From contig NZ_PXZL01000020.1 of assembly GCF_003013405.1 (NCBI RefSeq), positions 62,001-126,000 of the forward strand: DNA of 64,000 nucleotides, in the 5' to 3' direction. Shown in pieces: positions 26,913 to 35,373 of the stretch (position 1 is the first letter of the stretch; each line of letters begins with the position of its first letter). The position numbers were made by a program, and so were the translations under genes. Source of the DNA: Brevibacillus formosus. GTDB taxonomy: Bacteria > Bacillota > Bacilli > Brevibacillales > Brevibacillaceae. The notes under the pieces are model-generated. The model had not been told where the DNA came from and did not search any database. It saw only the letters and a list, made by a program, of their open reading frames with translations.

Positions 26913-28073
26913 TCACCCTTTCCCAATGCTTTGATTGGCAGTTACCCTACACAAAAATTGTACAGTCTCTCCCATTTTCAACCGATTTGAACCTTTTACG
27001 AGAAAGGCTGTATTTGGCTTCAGCTGTTTTGCTAGACGCCGATGCAAGCCTGCCTTACTCAAGCAATGCCTCACCCGATTTGCCGGAAATCCGGAGCGAA
27101 TCGCTGCTCTTGCAATATACCTAGCACTACTTCCCAGCGTATATAAATAGTCTACATTTTTTTGACTCAAATATCTCCCGACATCCTCATGACCTTTTAC
27201 GTCGTATTTGCCCATTTCCAGCATGCTGGCGAGCACGGCGATCTTTGTGGTATGCCCGACCTGGCTTAGCACATCAATCGCTGCCTTGGCCGCATCCGGA
27301 TTCGAGCTATAGGTATCATCCAGCACCTGAATGTTATTCGCGAGCCGATAGCTGGTAAGGCGTTTTCGCTGTCCGCGAAACTGACTTAACCCGCGACGAA
27401 TGTCATCGACGGGAATCCCCATCGTATGTGCGACTGCGATAGCAGCCAATGCGTTGTATAAATTATGCTCGCCAGGAATAGGAACAAAAAATGACTCCTT
27501 TTCTCCACGCAAAGAACATTCGAATCGAAACCCATTGCCTTCTATTTTCGTTCGCCCCGCCTTATAGTCCGCCTCCTGCTCCTTGCCAAATGTCACGATT
27601 TTTCCCGTGAACGACCCCAGGTAAGGCTGTTGAATAAACTCGCGAGAATAAGGACAATCCCAATTCAGAAAAATGGTGCCCGTGGGTTTCATATGGCGAA
27701 TTAACTCCGTTTTTGCTAACGCCAGCTGCCTGGCATCACCGCCAAAATTTCCGATATGAGCCGTTCCAATATTCGTGATGACTCCCATCGACGGCTGGAT
27801 GATTTTGCAGTGCTGGCGCAAATGACCGCTTCGATAAATTCCATACTCAAGCACTACGGCCTTGTGCTCGTCCCGAATTCTTTTGGTATGCGCTCTTGTA
27901 TTTCCCAGGAAGTTCTTGTTGTACATCGATTTATATGTGGGCATGCGCAGATTCAGGATGGTGTAGATCATTTCCTTTGTCGTGGTCTTCCCTGCGCTTC
28001 CCGTCACAGCGATAACTGGCTTGTCGAGAATCAGCGTCTTTACAGGTGCTACAGCTCTTCTCTTCTTTTTCAC
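26913..28073 (-). CDS. MurF-like ligase lacking the N-terminal uridine-binding domain
   Basis: About 386 residues. It enters almost at once into the central ATPase domain: AVTGSAGKTTTKEM P-loop near residue 27, EYGIYRSGHL, TNIGTAHIGNFG, and the C-terminal DDTYSSNPDAAKAA and SMLEMG of MurF ligases. Canonical MurF is about 450 residues with an N-terminal UMP-binding domain, which is absent. It may ligate a different substrate. The GTG at 28073 has AAAGGGGTGA upstream. Divergent from a CapA-like gene. Confidence 0.85.
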   Translation of the reverse strand: MKKKRRAVAPVKTLILDKPVIAVTGSAGKTTTKEMIYTILNLRMPTYKSMYNKNFLGNTRAHTKRIRDEHKAVVLEYGIYRSGHLRQHCKIIQPSMGVITNIGTAHIGNFGGDARQLALAKTELIRHMKPTGTIFLNWDCPYSREFIQQPYLGSFTGKIVTFGKEQEADYKAGRTKIEGNGFRFECSLRGEKESFFVPIPGEHNLYNALAAIAVAHTMGIPVDDIRRGLSQFRGQRKRLTSYRLANNIQVLDDTYSSNPDAAKAAIDVLSQVGHTTKIAVLASMLEMGKYDVKGHEDVGRYLSQKNVDYLYTLGSSARYIARAAIRSGFPANRVRHCLSKAGLHRRLAKQLKPNTAFLVKGSNRLKMGETVQFLCRVTANQSIGKG

Positions 28074-28233
28074 GGGTATCACCCCTTTGCCTCGTTCTTC
28101 TTCTCTCGATCAGCTTTCCTATTGTATGAACGACATAGACAGCCTGTATAGACCATTATCTATGAAAACGTTCCGCTACTATCCAAATCAGACGGACGAC
28201 TTCTGGAATAGAGTAGGAGGGGAGGTGAAGCGC

Positions 28234-29301
28234 ATGAAAAAGAAGGCCACCATCGCCGCTGTAGGCGACATCCTGATGTGGAAAGAGCAGGTGGCAACTG
28301 CCAGACTGCCTGGTACAGATCAATTCTCTTTTACAGATATGTTTCACCCCGTGACACCGATTCTCTCAGCGGCAGATCTCACAATAGGCAATTTAGAAAC
28401 CACTTTTTCCGGGAAAACACAGCCCTATCAAATCGGTTCGGCACGAACCGGTTACCCTCGCTTCAACTGTCCAGATGAATTGGCTCGGGACTTGAAAACA
28501 TCTGGATTTGACGTATTGACTACAGTGAATAATCACTGTCTGGATGGCGGGGTAACCGGACTATGCCGAACCCTTGATGTTTTGGATCGATACAAGCTTG
28601 CCCATACCGGAACCTATCGAAGCCCCGAGGAGGCAAATACCTACCTGATCAAGGAGGTAAACGGCATTCGCATCGCCCTGCTTGCTTACACCTACGGGAC
28701 AAACAAGCAGGTGATCCCCGCTCATACGCCATGGATCGTACGACTTCTTCATCTTGACACGATATTATCCGACCTGAGAAAAGTCCGTCCTCTCGTCGAC
28801 GTTGTGATCATCTCCCTTCATTTTGGGATTGAATTCCGCTATACTCCAACGACTCGCCAGCGGCAGCTCGTACAAAGCCTGCTCGACAACGGTGCTGATG
28901 TCATACTCGGCGCTCACCCACATGTTCTGCAGCCTGTTGTCACTCCGAGTATCATGACTCCTCACGGGACAAAAAGACAAACATTGGTCGCGTATTCTTT
29001 AGGTAATTTTATATCAGAGAAAATGCTCTCGTTTGATCAATCACAGTGCGGGGCAATCCTTCGATTTACTGTCGAAAAAGATGAGAGAAATCAGATCTCA
29101 CTCGAGCAAATTTCGGTCATCCCGACATTTTCGCAACGATATGTGAGTCAGGGACGTATATGTTTTCGTGTCATCCCCATGCGTTCCTATCTGAAAAGCC
29201 CTGATCTGTATGTGCGCCCCCTGCAGAGAAAAAAGCTCCAGTTGCTGTGGAGTCGCGCCATCCGCATCATAGGTAGAGCGCGGGGTGTATTAATTGAATA
29301 A
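28234..29301 (+). CDS. CapA family protein (poly-gamma-glutamate synthesis-like metallophosphatase fold)
   Basis: 355 residues. PGA_cap motifs: AVGDILMW at the N-terminus, IGNLETTF, TVNNHCLDGG, and GAHPHVLQP near residue 225. No signal peptide, unlike exported CapA/PgsA. The ATG at 28234 has GGGGAGG at 8 bases. It is divergent from a MurF-like ligase, an arrangement recalling the CapB (ligase) and CapA pair of polyglutamate synthesis, but capBC are absent here. Confidence 0.85.
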   Translation: MKKKATIAAVGDILMWKEQVATARLPGTDQFSFTDMFHPVTPILSAADLTIGNLETTFSGKTQPYQIGSARTGYPRFNCPDELARDLKTSGFDVLTTVNNHCLDGGVTGLCRTLDVLDRYKLAHTGTYRSPEEANTYLIKEVNGIRIALLAYTYGTNKQVIPAHTPWIVRLLHLDTILSDLRKVRPLVDVVIISLHFGIEFRYTPTTRQRQLVQSLLDNGADVILGAHPHVLQPVVTPSIMTPHGTKRQTLVAYSLGNFISEKMLSFDQSQCGAILRFTVEKDERNQISLEQISVIPTFSQRYVSQGRICFRVIPMRSYLKSPDLYVRPLQRKKLQLLWSRAIRIIGRARGVLIE

Positions 29302-29368
29302 CACTGGAGCAAACGAGGGAGGGGGCAGTGCGCTCCCTACCCTTCCTATTTTTCTACATAGACGACGA

Positions 29369-29398
29369 TTGACGATTCACAGAACATTTTGGTAAAAT
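29369..29398 (+). promoter_or_regulatory. sigma-A type promoter of the GNAT gene at 29452
   Basis: TTGACG and TAAAAT separated by 18 bases, about 50 bases before the coding start. Confidence 0.5.
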
Positions 29399-29400
29399 CC

Positions 29401-29439
29401 CCTTGTAACTAACGAACTTATTTTAGATAGTTACAAAGG
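29401..29439 (+). promoter_or_regulatory. inverted repeat overlapping the ribosome-binding site
   Basis: CCTTGTAACTA and TAGTTACAAAGG are near-perfect complements 16 bases apart. The right arm contains the AAAGG of the ribosome-binding site AAAGGAGA, and the left arm begins around the predicted transcript start. It could be an operator or an RNA hairpin that masks the ribosome site. Confidence 0.5.
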
Positions 29440-29451
29440 AGAGATGACTGC

Positions 29452-30420
29452 ATGATCACCGTTCGCCGTATCCCCTCGGAAGATTTACCTGCATTTCTTG
29501 CCTTCCCGGACCACCCTGCGTCTGTTCGGAATGATATCGCTGCTTACCTCGATAAAATGTTCACACAAGGAGCCATGCGTCAGGACTGGTGCTTCGTTCT
29601 GGAGGTACAGGGTAAGATCGCTGGTCGTCTAGCCTTCTGGACATTGCCTGGCAGTAAACAAGCGACAGATTTGGTATTGTGGGAGCTTCCATGGAAAGAA
29701 ACAGAATGTGTTTCGCTCGGCTCTCATTTCTTACGCGAAGTCTTTACACTCATGGCAGGGAATCTTTCGGAGAAAATCGGCTATGTTCTGGATTCACCTT
29801 CCTCCCCTCCCCATTGGCAAATGGACCCCCAAGAGCGTAGAAATGTTCTGGAAGCGCTCGGCTTTCGGATTAGCCGGGAAACAAACCGCTTCGAATGGCA
29901 TGCTCCGATTGAGACAACTGCTATACCGCCAAACGAAGCGCATGATCCGATCGTGTACCGCAGTCTTCCTGAAGTTGGCGAGGCTGCCTTTGTGGATGCC
30001 ATCATGCACGTCTCGCAATTCACCCATGATCAACAGATTACAGAGGAGCGCTTGGAAAAAGGCCCTCTAGCCCAAGCGCAGGAAATGTTCCAAGACTTGC
30101 AACAAATGAAGTACGAACCGGAATGGTGGCAGCTTGCCTATACAGCAAAAAATGAGCTCATTGGATTTTTGATGCCTACGGTCAGCCCAACCTTTGCTAC
30201 GATTGGATACATAGGTGTTCTCCCCAAGCAAAGAGGACACGGCTATATAGATCAATTGCTGAAGCAGGCCACAGACGTTCTTGTCCAAGCAGGCGAAACA
30301 TACATCCGCGCGGATACCGATATTAAAAATACACCAATGGCCAAAGCCTTTTTACGTGCTGGATACCAGCAGTTTGCCAGTCGCCAAGAATTTTCCCTCA
30401 ATCATGGCTTGCGGCGCTAA
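29452..30420 (+). CDS. GNAT-family acetyltransferase, two-domain
   Basis: 322 residues. The C-terminal GNAT domain is clear: IGYIGVLPKQRGHGYIDQLLKQA near residues 262-284, followed by ADTDIKNTPMAKAFLRAGY. The N-terminal half (EVQGKIAGRLAFWT) looks like a decayed or divergent second GNAT domain without its own acetyl-CoA loop. Single gene preceded by a promoter and hairpin. Substrate unknown. Confidence 0.85.
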   Translation: MITVRRIPSEDLPAFLAFPDHPASVRNDIAAYLDKMFTQGAMRQDWCFVLEVQGKIAGRLAFWTLPGSKQATDLVLWELPWKETECVSLGSHFLREVFTLMAGNLSEKIGYVLDSPSSPPHWQMDPQERRNVLEALGFRISRETNRFEWHAPIETTAIPPNEAHDPIVYRSLPEVGEAAFVDAIMHVSQFTHDQQITEERLEKGPLAQAQEMFQDLQQMKYEPEWWQLAYTAKNELIGFLMPTVSPTFATIGYIGVLPKQRGHGYIDQLLKQATDVLVQAGETYIRADTDIKNTPMAKAFLRAGYQQFASRQEFSLNHGLRR

Positions 30421-30429
30421 CGGACATAC

Positions 30430-30467
30430 AAAAAAAAGGGGGCGATTGCCGTAACAATCACTCCCCT
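30430..30467 (-). terminator. terminator of the CarD-family gene
   Basis: Leftward, AGGGGAGTGATTG pairs with CAATCGCCCCC and is followed by eight T. Confidence 0.85.
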
Positions 30468-30490
30468 TACTTCCCTTGTATGGACAATAT

Positions 30491-30994
30491 TTATGGGACA
30501 ATTTCAGACATTTCTTCTGGGCATACAGCTTGCTTTAGCAATTCTGTTGCCTGTTCCGTATCTACGTCTTTTACCAGTTCAATCTCACTAATGAGGAGCT
30601 GCTGCGCATTATCCAGCATCACTTTGTCACTCGTGCCCAATACTTTTTCTTTACTCATACCAACCAAATCGCGAATGACCTCAGATTGCTCGTAAATATC
30701 GCCACTCTTCATTTTTTCTGTATGAAGCTTGTAGCGCTGCGCTGCATTCAAGGCGGTGTCGCGTTGCCCCTCTCGCAGGGCGGCCAAAACATTCTCCAAA
30801 ATGTCGGCTTCGACCACCTTTCGAATACCAAGAGCGGACATCTTTTCAACCGGGACCATGATGTTTAACTCTTTCAGCAGCATGTTGAGCACATAATAGA
30901 GGTGTTTTTCACCCAGAAATTCTTTCTCCTCCATCGCCTCAATTACGCCTGCCCCGTGCATTGGATAAAAAACCTTGTCTCCAACTTGAAACAT
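30491..30994 (-). CDS. CarD family RNA polymerase-binding regulator
   Basis: 167 residues. The N-terminal Tudor-like RNA polymerase-interaction domain is FQVGDKVFYPMHGAGVIEAM, and the C-terminal helical domain includes YKLHTEKMKSGDIYEQSEVIRDL. CarD/CdnL proteins stabilise the open complex at rRNA and other promoters. Single gene with its own terminator; AGGAGGTGG precedes the ATG. Confidence 0.93.
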   Translation of the reverse strand: MFQVGDKVFYPMHGAGVIEAMEEKEFLGEKHLYYVLNMLLKELNIMVPVEKMSALGIRKVVEADILENVLAALREGQRDTALNAAQRYKLHTEKMKSGDIYEQSEVIRDLVGMSKEKVLGTSDKVMLDNAQQLLISEIELVKDVDTEQATELLKQAVCPEEMSEIVP

Positions 30995-31096
30995 ACGTCC
31001 ACCTCCTTCAAAGCAATCTATATCTATTATAACACAAAAATTGAATTTAAAATTTTTTATTTTATCATGACGTTTAAAATTAAGTCAACAAAAAAT

Positions 31097-31564
31097 TTAC
31101 ATCTTACTCATAGAGCGTTTCTGTTGCCATTCGCCACCCAGTTTAAATACGATCACACCCCCGACAATGACCAGAACCCCAAACAATTGCGTAAACGTCA
31201 TCGGCACTTGAACCAGCCCTAACCAGCCGATTGAATCCGACCATAAAGCAAAGCCAAGCTGGGCAGTGAGAACGATGGAGATGGCATACGTAGGGCCAAG
31301 CAGCCTCATCCCTTGCACCAGACAAAAGACCACCCCAACGCCGATCATGCCGCTGAACCAGTACCACGGCTGCATAGCTGGAAGCGAAAACAACTGATTT
31401 CCTTCAAAAATGAGGCCCATCGTCAAAGACGACAGAAATCCCATCCCTAGCACAAGAGTCGTCGTAGACCATGTTCCTGCCTGTTCACTTACTTTCCTGT
31501 TGAAAATATTTTGCAGGCTGACCAACAAGCCAGCCACTAACGCGAAGAATAGCCCGACTACCAT
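31097..31564 (-). CDS. DMT-family transporter, YdcZ type
   Basis: 155 residues with five hydrophobic segments. It has the half-size EamA/DMT_YdcZ layout: FALVAGLLVSLQNIFNRKVSE at the N-terminus and LFGVLVIVGGVIVFKLG at the end. Substrate unknown. It follows the remains of a Crp/Fnr gene, which was probably its regulator. The ATG has CAGGAGTGG upstream. Confidence 0.85.
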   Translation of the reverse strand: MVVGLFFALVAGLLVSLQNIFNRKVSEQAGTWSTTTLVLGMGFLSSLTMGLIFEGNQLFSLPAMQPWYWFSGMIGVGVVFCLVQGMRLLGPTYAISIVLTAQLGFALWSDSIGWLGLVQVPMTFTQLFGVLVIVGGVIVFKLGGEWQQKRSMSKM

Positions 31565-31585
31565 GATTTTGCCACTCCTGTCTCA

Positions 31586-31980
31586 TTATTCGCTTGGAGT
31601 CCCGCTCGCCACTTTAGTTAAACCTTCCTTATCCTTGATCAGCAGGAATCCATTGGCACGCTCAATCAGTCCCTCCTTGCAGAACTGTTGAATGACCCGA
31701 TTCAAATGTCTGTAGCTCGTTCCAATCATATTCGCTGCATCCAAGAGATTGCTCGTACTGATCTGTTCTTTGTTGGCAGAATCCCACTCTTCTATCGGAA
31801 CGGACAACAAATAACGAGCGAATCGTACTTCTACTGGATACAGAAGGTTGATGCTTAATGTGTTGGACTTCACACAAAATTTGTGCGTAATGATTTGCAG
31901 TAAAAATTGCAGGAGTGGAGCGTAGTCTGTTCCGTATTTTTTCAACCAGCGATAATGAATCCCGATCATCTGAACAGACG
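31586..31980 (-). pseudogene. Crp/Fnr-family regulator, C-terminal remnant
   Basis: About 130 codons encoding the helical linker and DNA-binding domain of a YeiL-like Crp/Fnr regulator: FCVKSNTLSINLLYPVEVRF, then the helix-turn-helix LLDAANMIGTSYRHLNRVIQQF. The cyclic-nucleotide-type N-terminal domain (about 100 residues) is missing. Upstream, in another frame, the DNA runs straight into a DUF1648 gene, so a deletion fused the two. An internal ATG (31969) could still express a DNA-binding fragment, but no clear ribosome site is nearby. Confidence 0.82.
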
Positions 31981-32390
31981 AGGCCGCCTCCCCATCCTAG
32001 AGCAATGGAAACCGACTCCAACAAAATTAAGGAAAAAATAATTAAGCAACTATTTTTTATTTGGTTCACGATTTTTCGACTGTGCAAATAAAACTGCTCG
32101 GCATTCGATTCAGAGAAGCGTGCAGGATAGTTATGGAGCTCCGGATGTTTTTCGAGCACCTGCATGAGGAAAATGATAAAGACGCCAATCCCAGGTAAAA
32201 GAAGCAGTTCCCATTTTGAGCCCCAGCGATCTACTTCCCCCAAAGCATTGTAATGAGCAGGCACCTCGTCAGGAAGCTTATTCCATGCAAAGACTAAAAA
32301 GAGTAGTGATCCCACGAAAAATAAACAACCAACTACATCCCATAACCATTCGCTGCCTGTCTTTGGTATATTAGTGATTGGTCTCTTCAT
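31981..32390 (-). pseudogene. DUF1648 membrane protein, 3'-truncated by fusion
   Basis: About 136 codons of a DUF1648/SdpI-like membrane protein: two hydrophobic segments near the N-terminus, the family hallmark LPDEVPAHYNALGEVDRWGSK, and a third segment cut at ALGWGGG. After that the frame reads out-of-phase Crp/Fnr sequence until a stop at 31662, giving a hybrid of about 243 residues if translated. The start is sound (GGGGGGAGA then ATG). The last segments of the normal protein are missing. Confidence 0.8.
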
Positions 32391-32521
32391 ATTCTCCCCC
32401 CTTACTGCTGCTCCTCCTACAAGTATTTTACCATTTATGTCCATTTGGGAGTCAAGGTCAATCCGTCACACACTTCTGGGCGTTCTTACATATCTTGATG
32501 TGGAGTAAGGAGGGAACAACA

Positions 32522-33328
32522 GTGAAAGATCCTTTGAGGGAAAGTATGTTGTTTGAACACCGTTTCTGGCTACAAATTCTGGGCGACCATGCCCGCTTTA
32601 TTTTTCAATCACTTGCTCCGATTGAAGAGCAGGAGATTGAAAGAGCCCTATACTTTATCGTGTCATTCGATAATTTATTGGATAACGCCAGGCAGAATCT
32701 GTCTTCCGATGAACTACACGCACTCAATCAGCAGGCAAGTGAACTCACGCAACAATTGCGCGATTTTAAACTCCACCTTCTGGAAAGGCACCTCGTCAGT
32801 AAAATATCGATTAGTCTTCCCCCGACGTTTATCAACCACATGGTCAATGAACTAGAGGAATATGAACGAATTTTGCATGCTTTTCTCTCCGGAAGCTTGC
32901 CACCTGCCAATCACCCGGTAGAGCTCCACCTCCTGTGGCTATCCGATGCGATCGGACATGCGGCCTCCATCACTTCCCTTTTGGACATGGTGGAAAAAGA
33001 TTATCAGCTTAAAAGTGAACAATTTACCAAACAGTTCGAGCATTTTTACCTAAAAGCAGTGGAATTAGCCGGGTATCTCCGAACAAACTTGAATAACTTC
33101 CCGGCACTACGCCGTTTTAACCATCAAGCAGAAATGGAAATGAAGCTTTTTCAGGTATTCTTGCATGAATTGGAAGAGATGCGGATGCGCGATGAATTGC
33201 TTGGAGTTTTCTCCCCGCTCATGGCCGACCATATGTCTCGAGAAGAATGCTACTATTTGATGAAGCTATCTGAGGTTTCCGACGTGCAATCACCAGACTG
33301 TTTCCCCACCAGACCGCGCATCGAGTAA
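32522..33328 (+). CDS. DUF2935 protein, paralogue 1
   Basis: 268 residues from a GTG with AAGGAGGG 7 bases ahead. Two all-helical halves; conserved elements are EHRFWLQILGDHARFIF near residue 12 and the final LMADHMSREECYYLMKL. DUF2935 proteins are ferritin-like helical bundles with conserved His/Glu, possibly metal-binding. No function is known. A second paralogue lies 450 bases downstream, with a His-rich mini-gene between. Confidence 0.85.
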   Translation: MKDPLRESMLFEHRFWLQILGDHARFIFQSLAPIEEQEIERALYFIVSFDNLLDNARQNLSSDELHALNQQASELTQQLRDFKLHLLERHLVSKISISLPPTFINHMVNELEEYERILHAFLSGSLPPANHPVELHLLWLSDAIGHAASITSLLDMVEKDYQLKSEQFTKQFEHFYLKAVELAGYLRTNLNNFPALRRFNHQAEMEMKLFQVFLHELEEMRMRDELLGVFSPLMADHMSREECYYLMKLSEVSDVQSPDCFPTRPRIE

Positions 33329-33349
33329 GAGATTAACCTTGTTTAGAAC

Positions 33350-33382
33350 GGGGCGAAAGCTAAAGGCTTTACGCCTCTTTTC
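33350..33382 (+). terminator. probable terminator after DUF2935 gene 1
   Basis: GGCGAAAGC / GGCTTTACGCC imperfect stem followed by CTCTTTTCCC. Confidence 0.55.
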
Positions 33383-33472
33383 CCTTCCTTCTTGGCGGCA
33401 TCCACTCATGCATAAGCAAGCAAGAAGCTGTCCTCATAGCATATAAAGTACCAACGTTAAGGGGGAAGTGTC

Positions 33473-33661
33473 ATGGATCCGATTGAGCATCATAGACGGA
33501 GAATGCGTCATCACTTGCGGCAAGCAGATCGTTATCGCTCTCTGGCTTTTGAACATCGCCATGATCGCATGCGTCATCATACCTTTCGAGAAAGAGAACA
33601 CTTCCATCGCATGCGGGCCCATCACCACAGAACGCAAATGCACTCGATGCGTCGTTTTTGA
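33473..33661 (+). CDS. histidine/arginine-rich mini-protein
   Basis: 62 residues, of which 14 are histidine and 17 arginine; examples are RHHLRQADRYR and RAHHHRTQMH. The ATG is preceded by GGGGGAAG and the gene ends a few bases before a perfect terminator hairpin, so it is very likely expressed. Composition suggests binding of divalent metal or nucleic acid. It sits between two DUF2935 genes. I know no family. Confidence 0.72.
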   Translation: MDPIEHHRRRMRHHLRQADRYRSLAFEHRHDRMRHHTFREREHFHRMRAHHHRTQMHSMRRF

Positions 33662-33666
33662 CTTGG

Positions 33667-33693
33667 AAAACTCCCGTTACAGGGAGTTTTTTT
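33667..33693 (+). terminator. terminator of the His/Arg-rich gene
   Basis: AAAACTCCC / GGGAGTTTT stem ending in seven T. Confidence 0.9.
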
Positions 33694-33775
33694 ATGGACA
33701 AGCCAGAAAACGCATTCTTTTTTTGATTCTGTGCTCATGCCCATTCACAAAACTGGGTAAACGCATATACGCATC

Positions 33776-34510
33776 ATGAAAGAACATTCCCTGTTCCTCA
33801 AATTGGGTTTTAACTGCGAAGACACAAAATTGATTGAAGAAGCGAATCGCTTTTACAGCATTTTTGAAGAAATTGAAAGCCAAGCCCTTGCCTTTTCTTC
33901 TGACGTAGACCCTCAACGAATCTATGACTTTAATCAAATCGTTCACAATGCTGCTTCCTATATTTGGGCCTTTAAACGCAAAGTACTCGGACTCATTATT
34001 CGTTGCAAAATCGGTGGTAACAACTTTCCGCTGTTGGTCGATCACGTGAGCAGGGAAGCTGCCTATTTTCGGAATCGATTAGAACAACTGAATACAGGCA
34101 ACCTTGATCCCTTACCTGATGCGGTGATTAATGAAAATGTCTTCTTCCTACGCATCATGGCTGACCATGCGAAATTTATTAACCATTTGCTCGATCCTTC
34201 CGAAAGAAAGCTAGTGGATCAAGCCAGAGAATTCAGTCATGATTTTGATCAATTATTGTTCCAAGCTCAGGATCTTGATTCCATGCGCCCCCAATCTCAA
34301 ACGAAACCGCTACTGAATCAATTTGTGGATCAAAATCGCGTATCCGTTCGTCAATTGCGTGACTTCAAAAAAACAGCTCGTGATTTGATTGAGGAATGCA
34401 AAATTAAGAGCATAATCCCCCCATTGCTGGCTGACCATGTATTTAGAGAAGCCTCGCATTTTCTAGAGATTTTAGATGCCTTTGAGGTATCCCTTACACA
34501 CGCAAAGTAG
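33776..34510 (+). CDS. DUF2935 protein, paralogue 2
   Basis: 244 residues with two DUF2935 repeats: RIMKEHSLFLKLGF at the start and NVFFLRIMADHAKFINHLL near residue 120, each closing with LVDHVSREAAYF or LLADHVFREASHF. The first repeat lacks the usual FW residues ahead of RIMKEH; the frame just upstream reads HIRIM and then meets a stop, and no good ribosome site precedes the ATG. The 5' end may be slightly shortened, or the start is misjudged. Confidence 0.75.
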   Translation: MKEHSLFLKLGFNCEDTKLIEEANRFYSIFEEIESQALAFSSDVDPQRIYDFNQIVHNAASYIWAFKRKVLGLIIRCKIGGNNFPLLVDHVSREAAYFRNRLEQLNTGNLDPLPDAVINENVFFLRIMADHAKFINHLLDPSERKLVDQAREFSHDFDQLLFQAQDLDSMRPQSQTKPLLNQFVDQNRVSVRQLRDFKKTARDLIEECKIKSIIPPLLADHVFREASHFLEILDAFEVSLTHAK

Positions 34511-34521
34511 CGAAAATTCAC

Positions 34522-34566
34522 CCGAAAGATTGTCACTTTGTGCAAAGTGTAGCTTGCGGGTGATTG
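34522..34566. terminator. hairpin duplicated from the sigK 3' flank
   Basis: TCACCCG(A)AAG.. pairs with ..CTTGCGGGTGA. It is the counterpart of the hairpin after the intact sigK at 44753-44800 and lies in the same position relative to the sigK fragment; it may now terminate DUF2935 gene 2. Confidence 0.6.
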
Positions 34567-34593
34567 CTATTGATGCGTACCTGGGAGCAACGA

Positions 34594-34675
34594 TTAAGCG
34601 ATTCTGCGGATGCTTCGTCCATACCATTCATTAAACAGCTTAATTAACGCTCGCTTTTCAATATAGGATACTTAA
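34594..34675 (-). pseudogene. sigK fragment 1 (3' end of a second sigK copy)
   Basis: Leftward it reads SYIEKRALIKLFNEWYGRS and runs to a TAA, matching the last codons of the intact sigK ([18 protein letters not shown]) at about 85 percent of bases. Only the end of region 4.2 is left. Together with fragment 2 at 36004-36142, in the same order and strand, it represents one degenerate sigK copy split by about 1.3 kb of unrelated DNA. Confidence 0.8.
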
Positions 34676-34745
34676 ACCCGTCTACATAAAACAGGCTCTA
34701 TCAGAGTCGAGCCGGGGTTTAACGGTATAACGTACTTTTTAACTT

Positions 34746-35144
34746 CTATGGTTCCACATTTGCAAACATCTCCAAAGTAGCTATAAGAATGTCTTTCTTT
34801 TTAGTATAGTAGTCTAAATATGGAGTACCTATTAGCGCCGCCCCTTCAATCATTGAACAAAAATCATAAACAGGTATAGGGCGTCCGATTCCTAGGGCAG
34901 CACCTACTGTCGATAGTAATGCCAGTAAACGAACCGGGTTCCATTCCCATTCCAAGAGTTGAAGAAGTTGGATGGCACTAGAAGCTCTTTTCGTTTGCTC
35001 GAACGTATATACTTCGGGGAATCGCCCATCCGTCTTGTAGGCATGGAAAAACTCGTTGTAGTAAGCTTCTGCTACGAAATCGATATCGCGGTACATTTCT
35101 CTAAAATCAGTGTAAGGTTGACTTTCATTGTTCATTACTGCCAC
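34746..35144 (-). CDS. hypothetical protein inside the split sigK copy
   Basis: 132 residues from a GTG with AAAGG 6 bases upstream (alternative ATG at 35135). No signal peptide; mostly helical, with an aromatic N-terminal part (FVAEAYYNEFFHAYK) and LLEWEWNPVRLLALLSTVG in the middle. I do not recognise it. It sits between the two fragments of the degenerate sigK copy, so it arrived with or after the insertion. Confidence 0.6.
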   Translation of the reverse strand: MAVMNNESQPYTDFREMYRDIDFVAEAYYNEFFHAYKTDGRFPEVYTFEQTKRASSAIQLLQLLEWEWNPVRLLALLSTVGAALGIGRPIPVYDFCSMIEGAALIGTPYLDYYTKKKDILIATLEMFANVEP

Positions 35145-35373
35145 ACGGAACCTTTCATATAGGATGAAGTCATTGTATCAGAAAAAATTGGTAGTAATAG
35201 AGTATGGAAAAATTAAAAGGGAAATTATGTTAATACTTTATTTTAGATCCATATCACCTGCTAAATCGATTGGGCTCATGCATTCTCCTTTGCAAAATTA
35301 CCGATGTGGTAAGTGCACTCAGTCAGACTATCTGTTAAAATTGTTACAAAAAGGGAATAATTGGTGATCCTTT

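Noticed and set aside
27982..28233. 84-codon extension of the CapA-like frame overlapping the divergent ligase gene
   Set aside because: It overlaps the start of the MurF-like gene; the strong GGGGAGG lies just before the ATG at 28234.
31662..31980. C-terminal 106 codons of the DUF1648 frame as a novel domain
   Set aside because: This stretch is Crp/Fnr coding DNA read out of frame; the true frame gives a clear helix-turn-helix.
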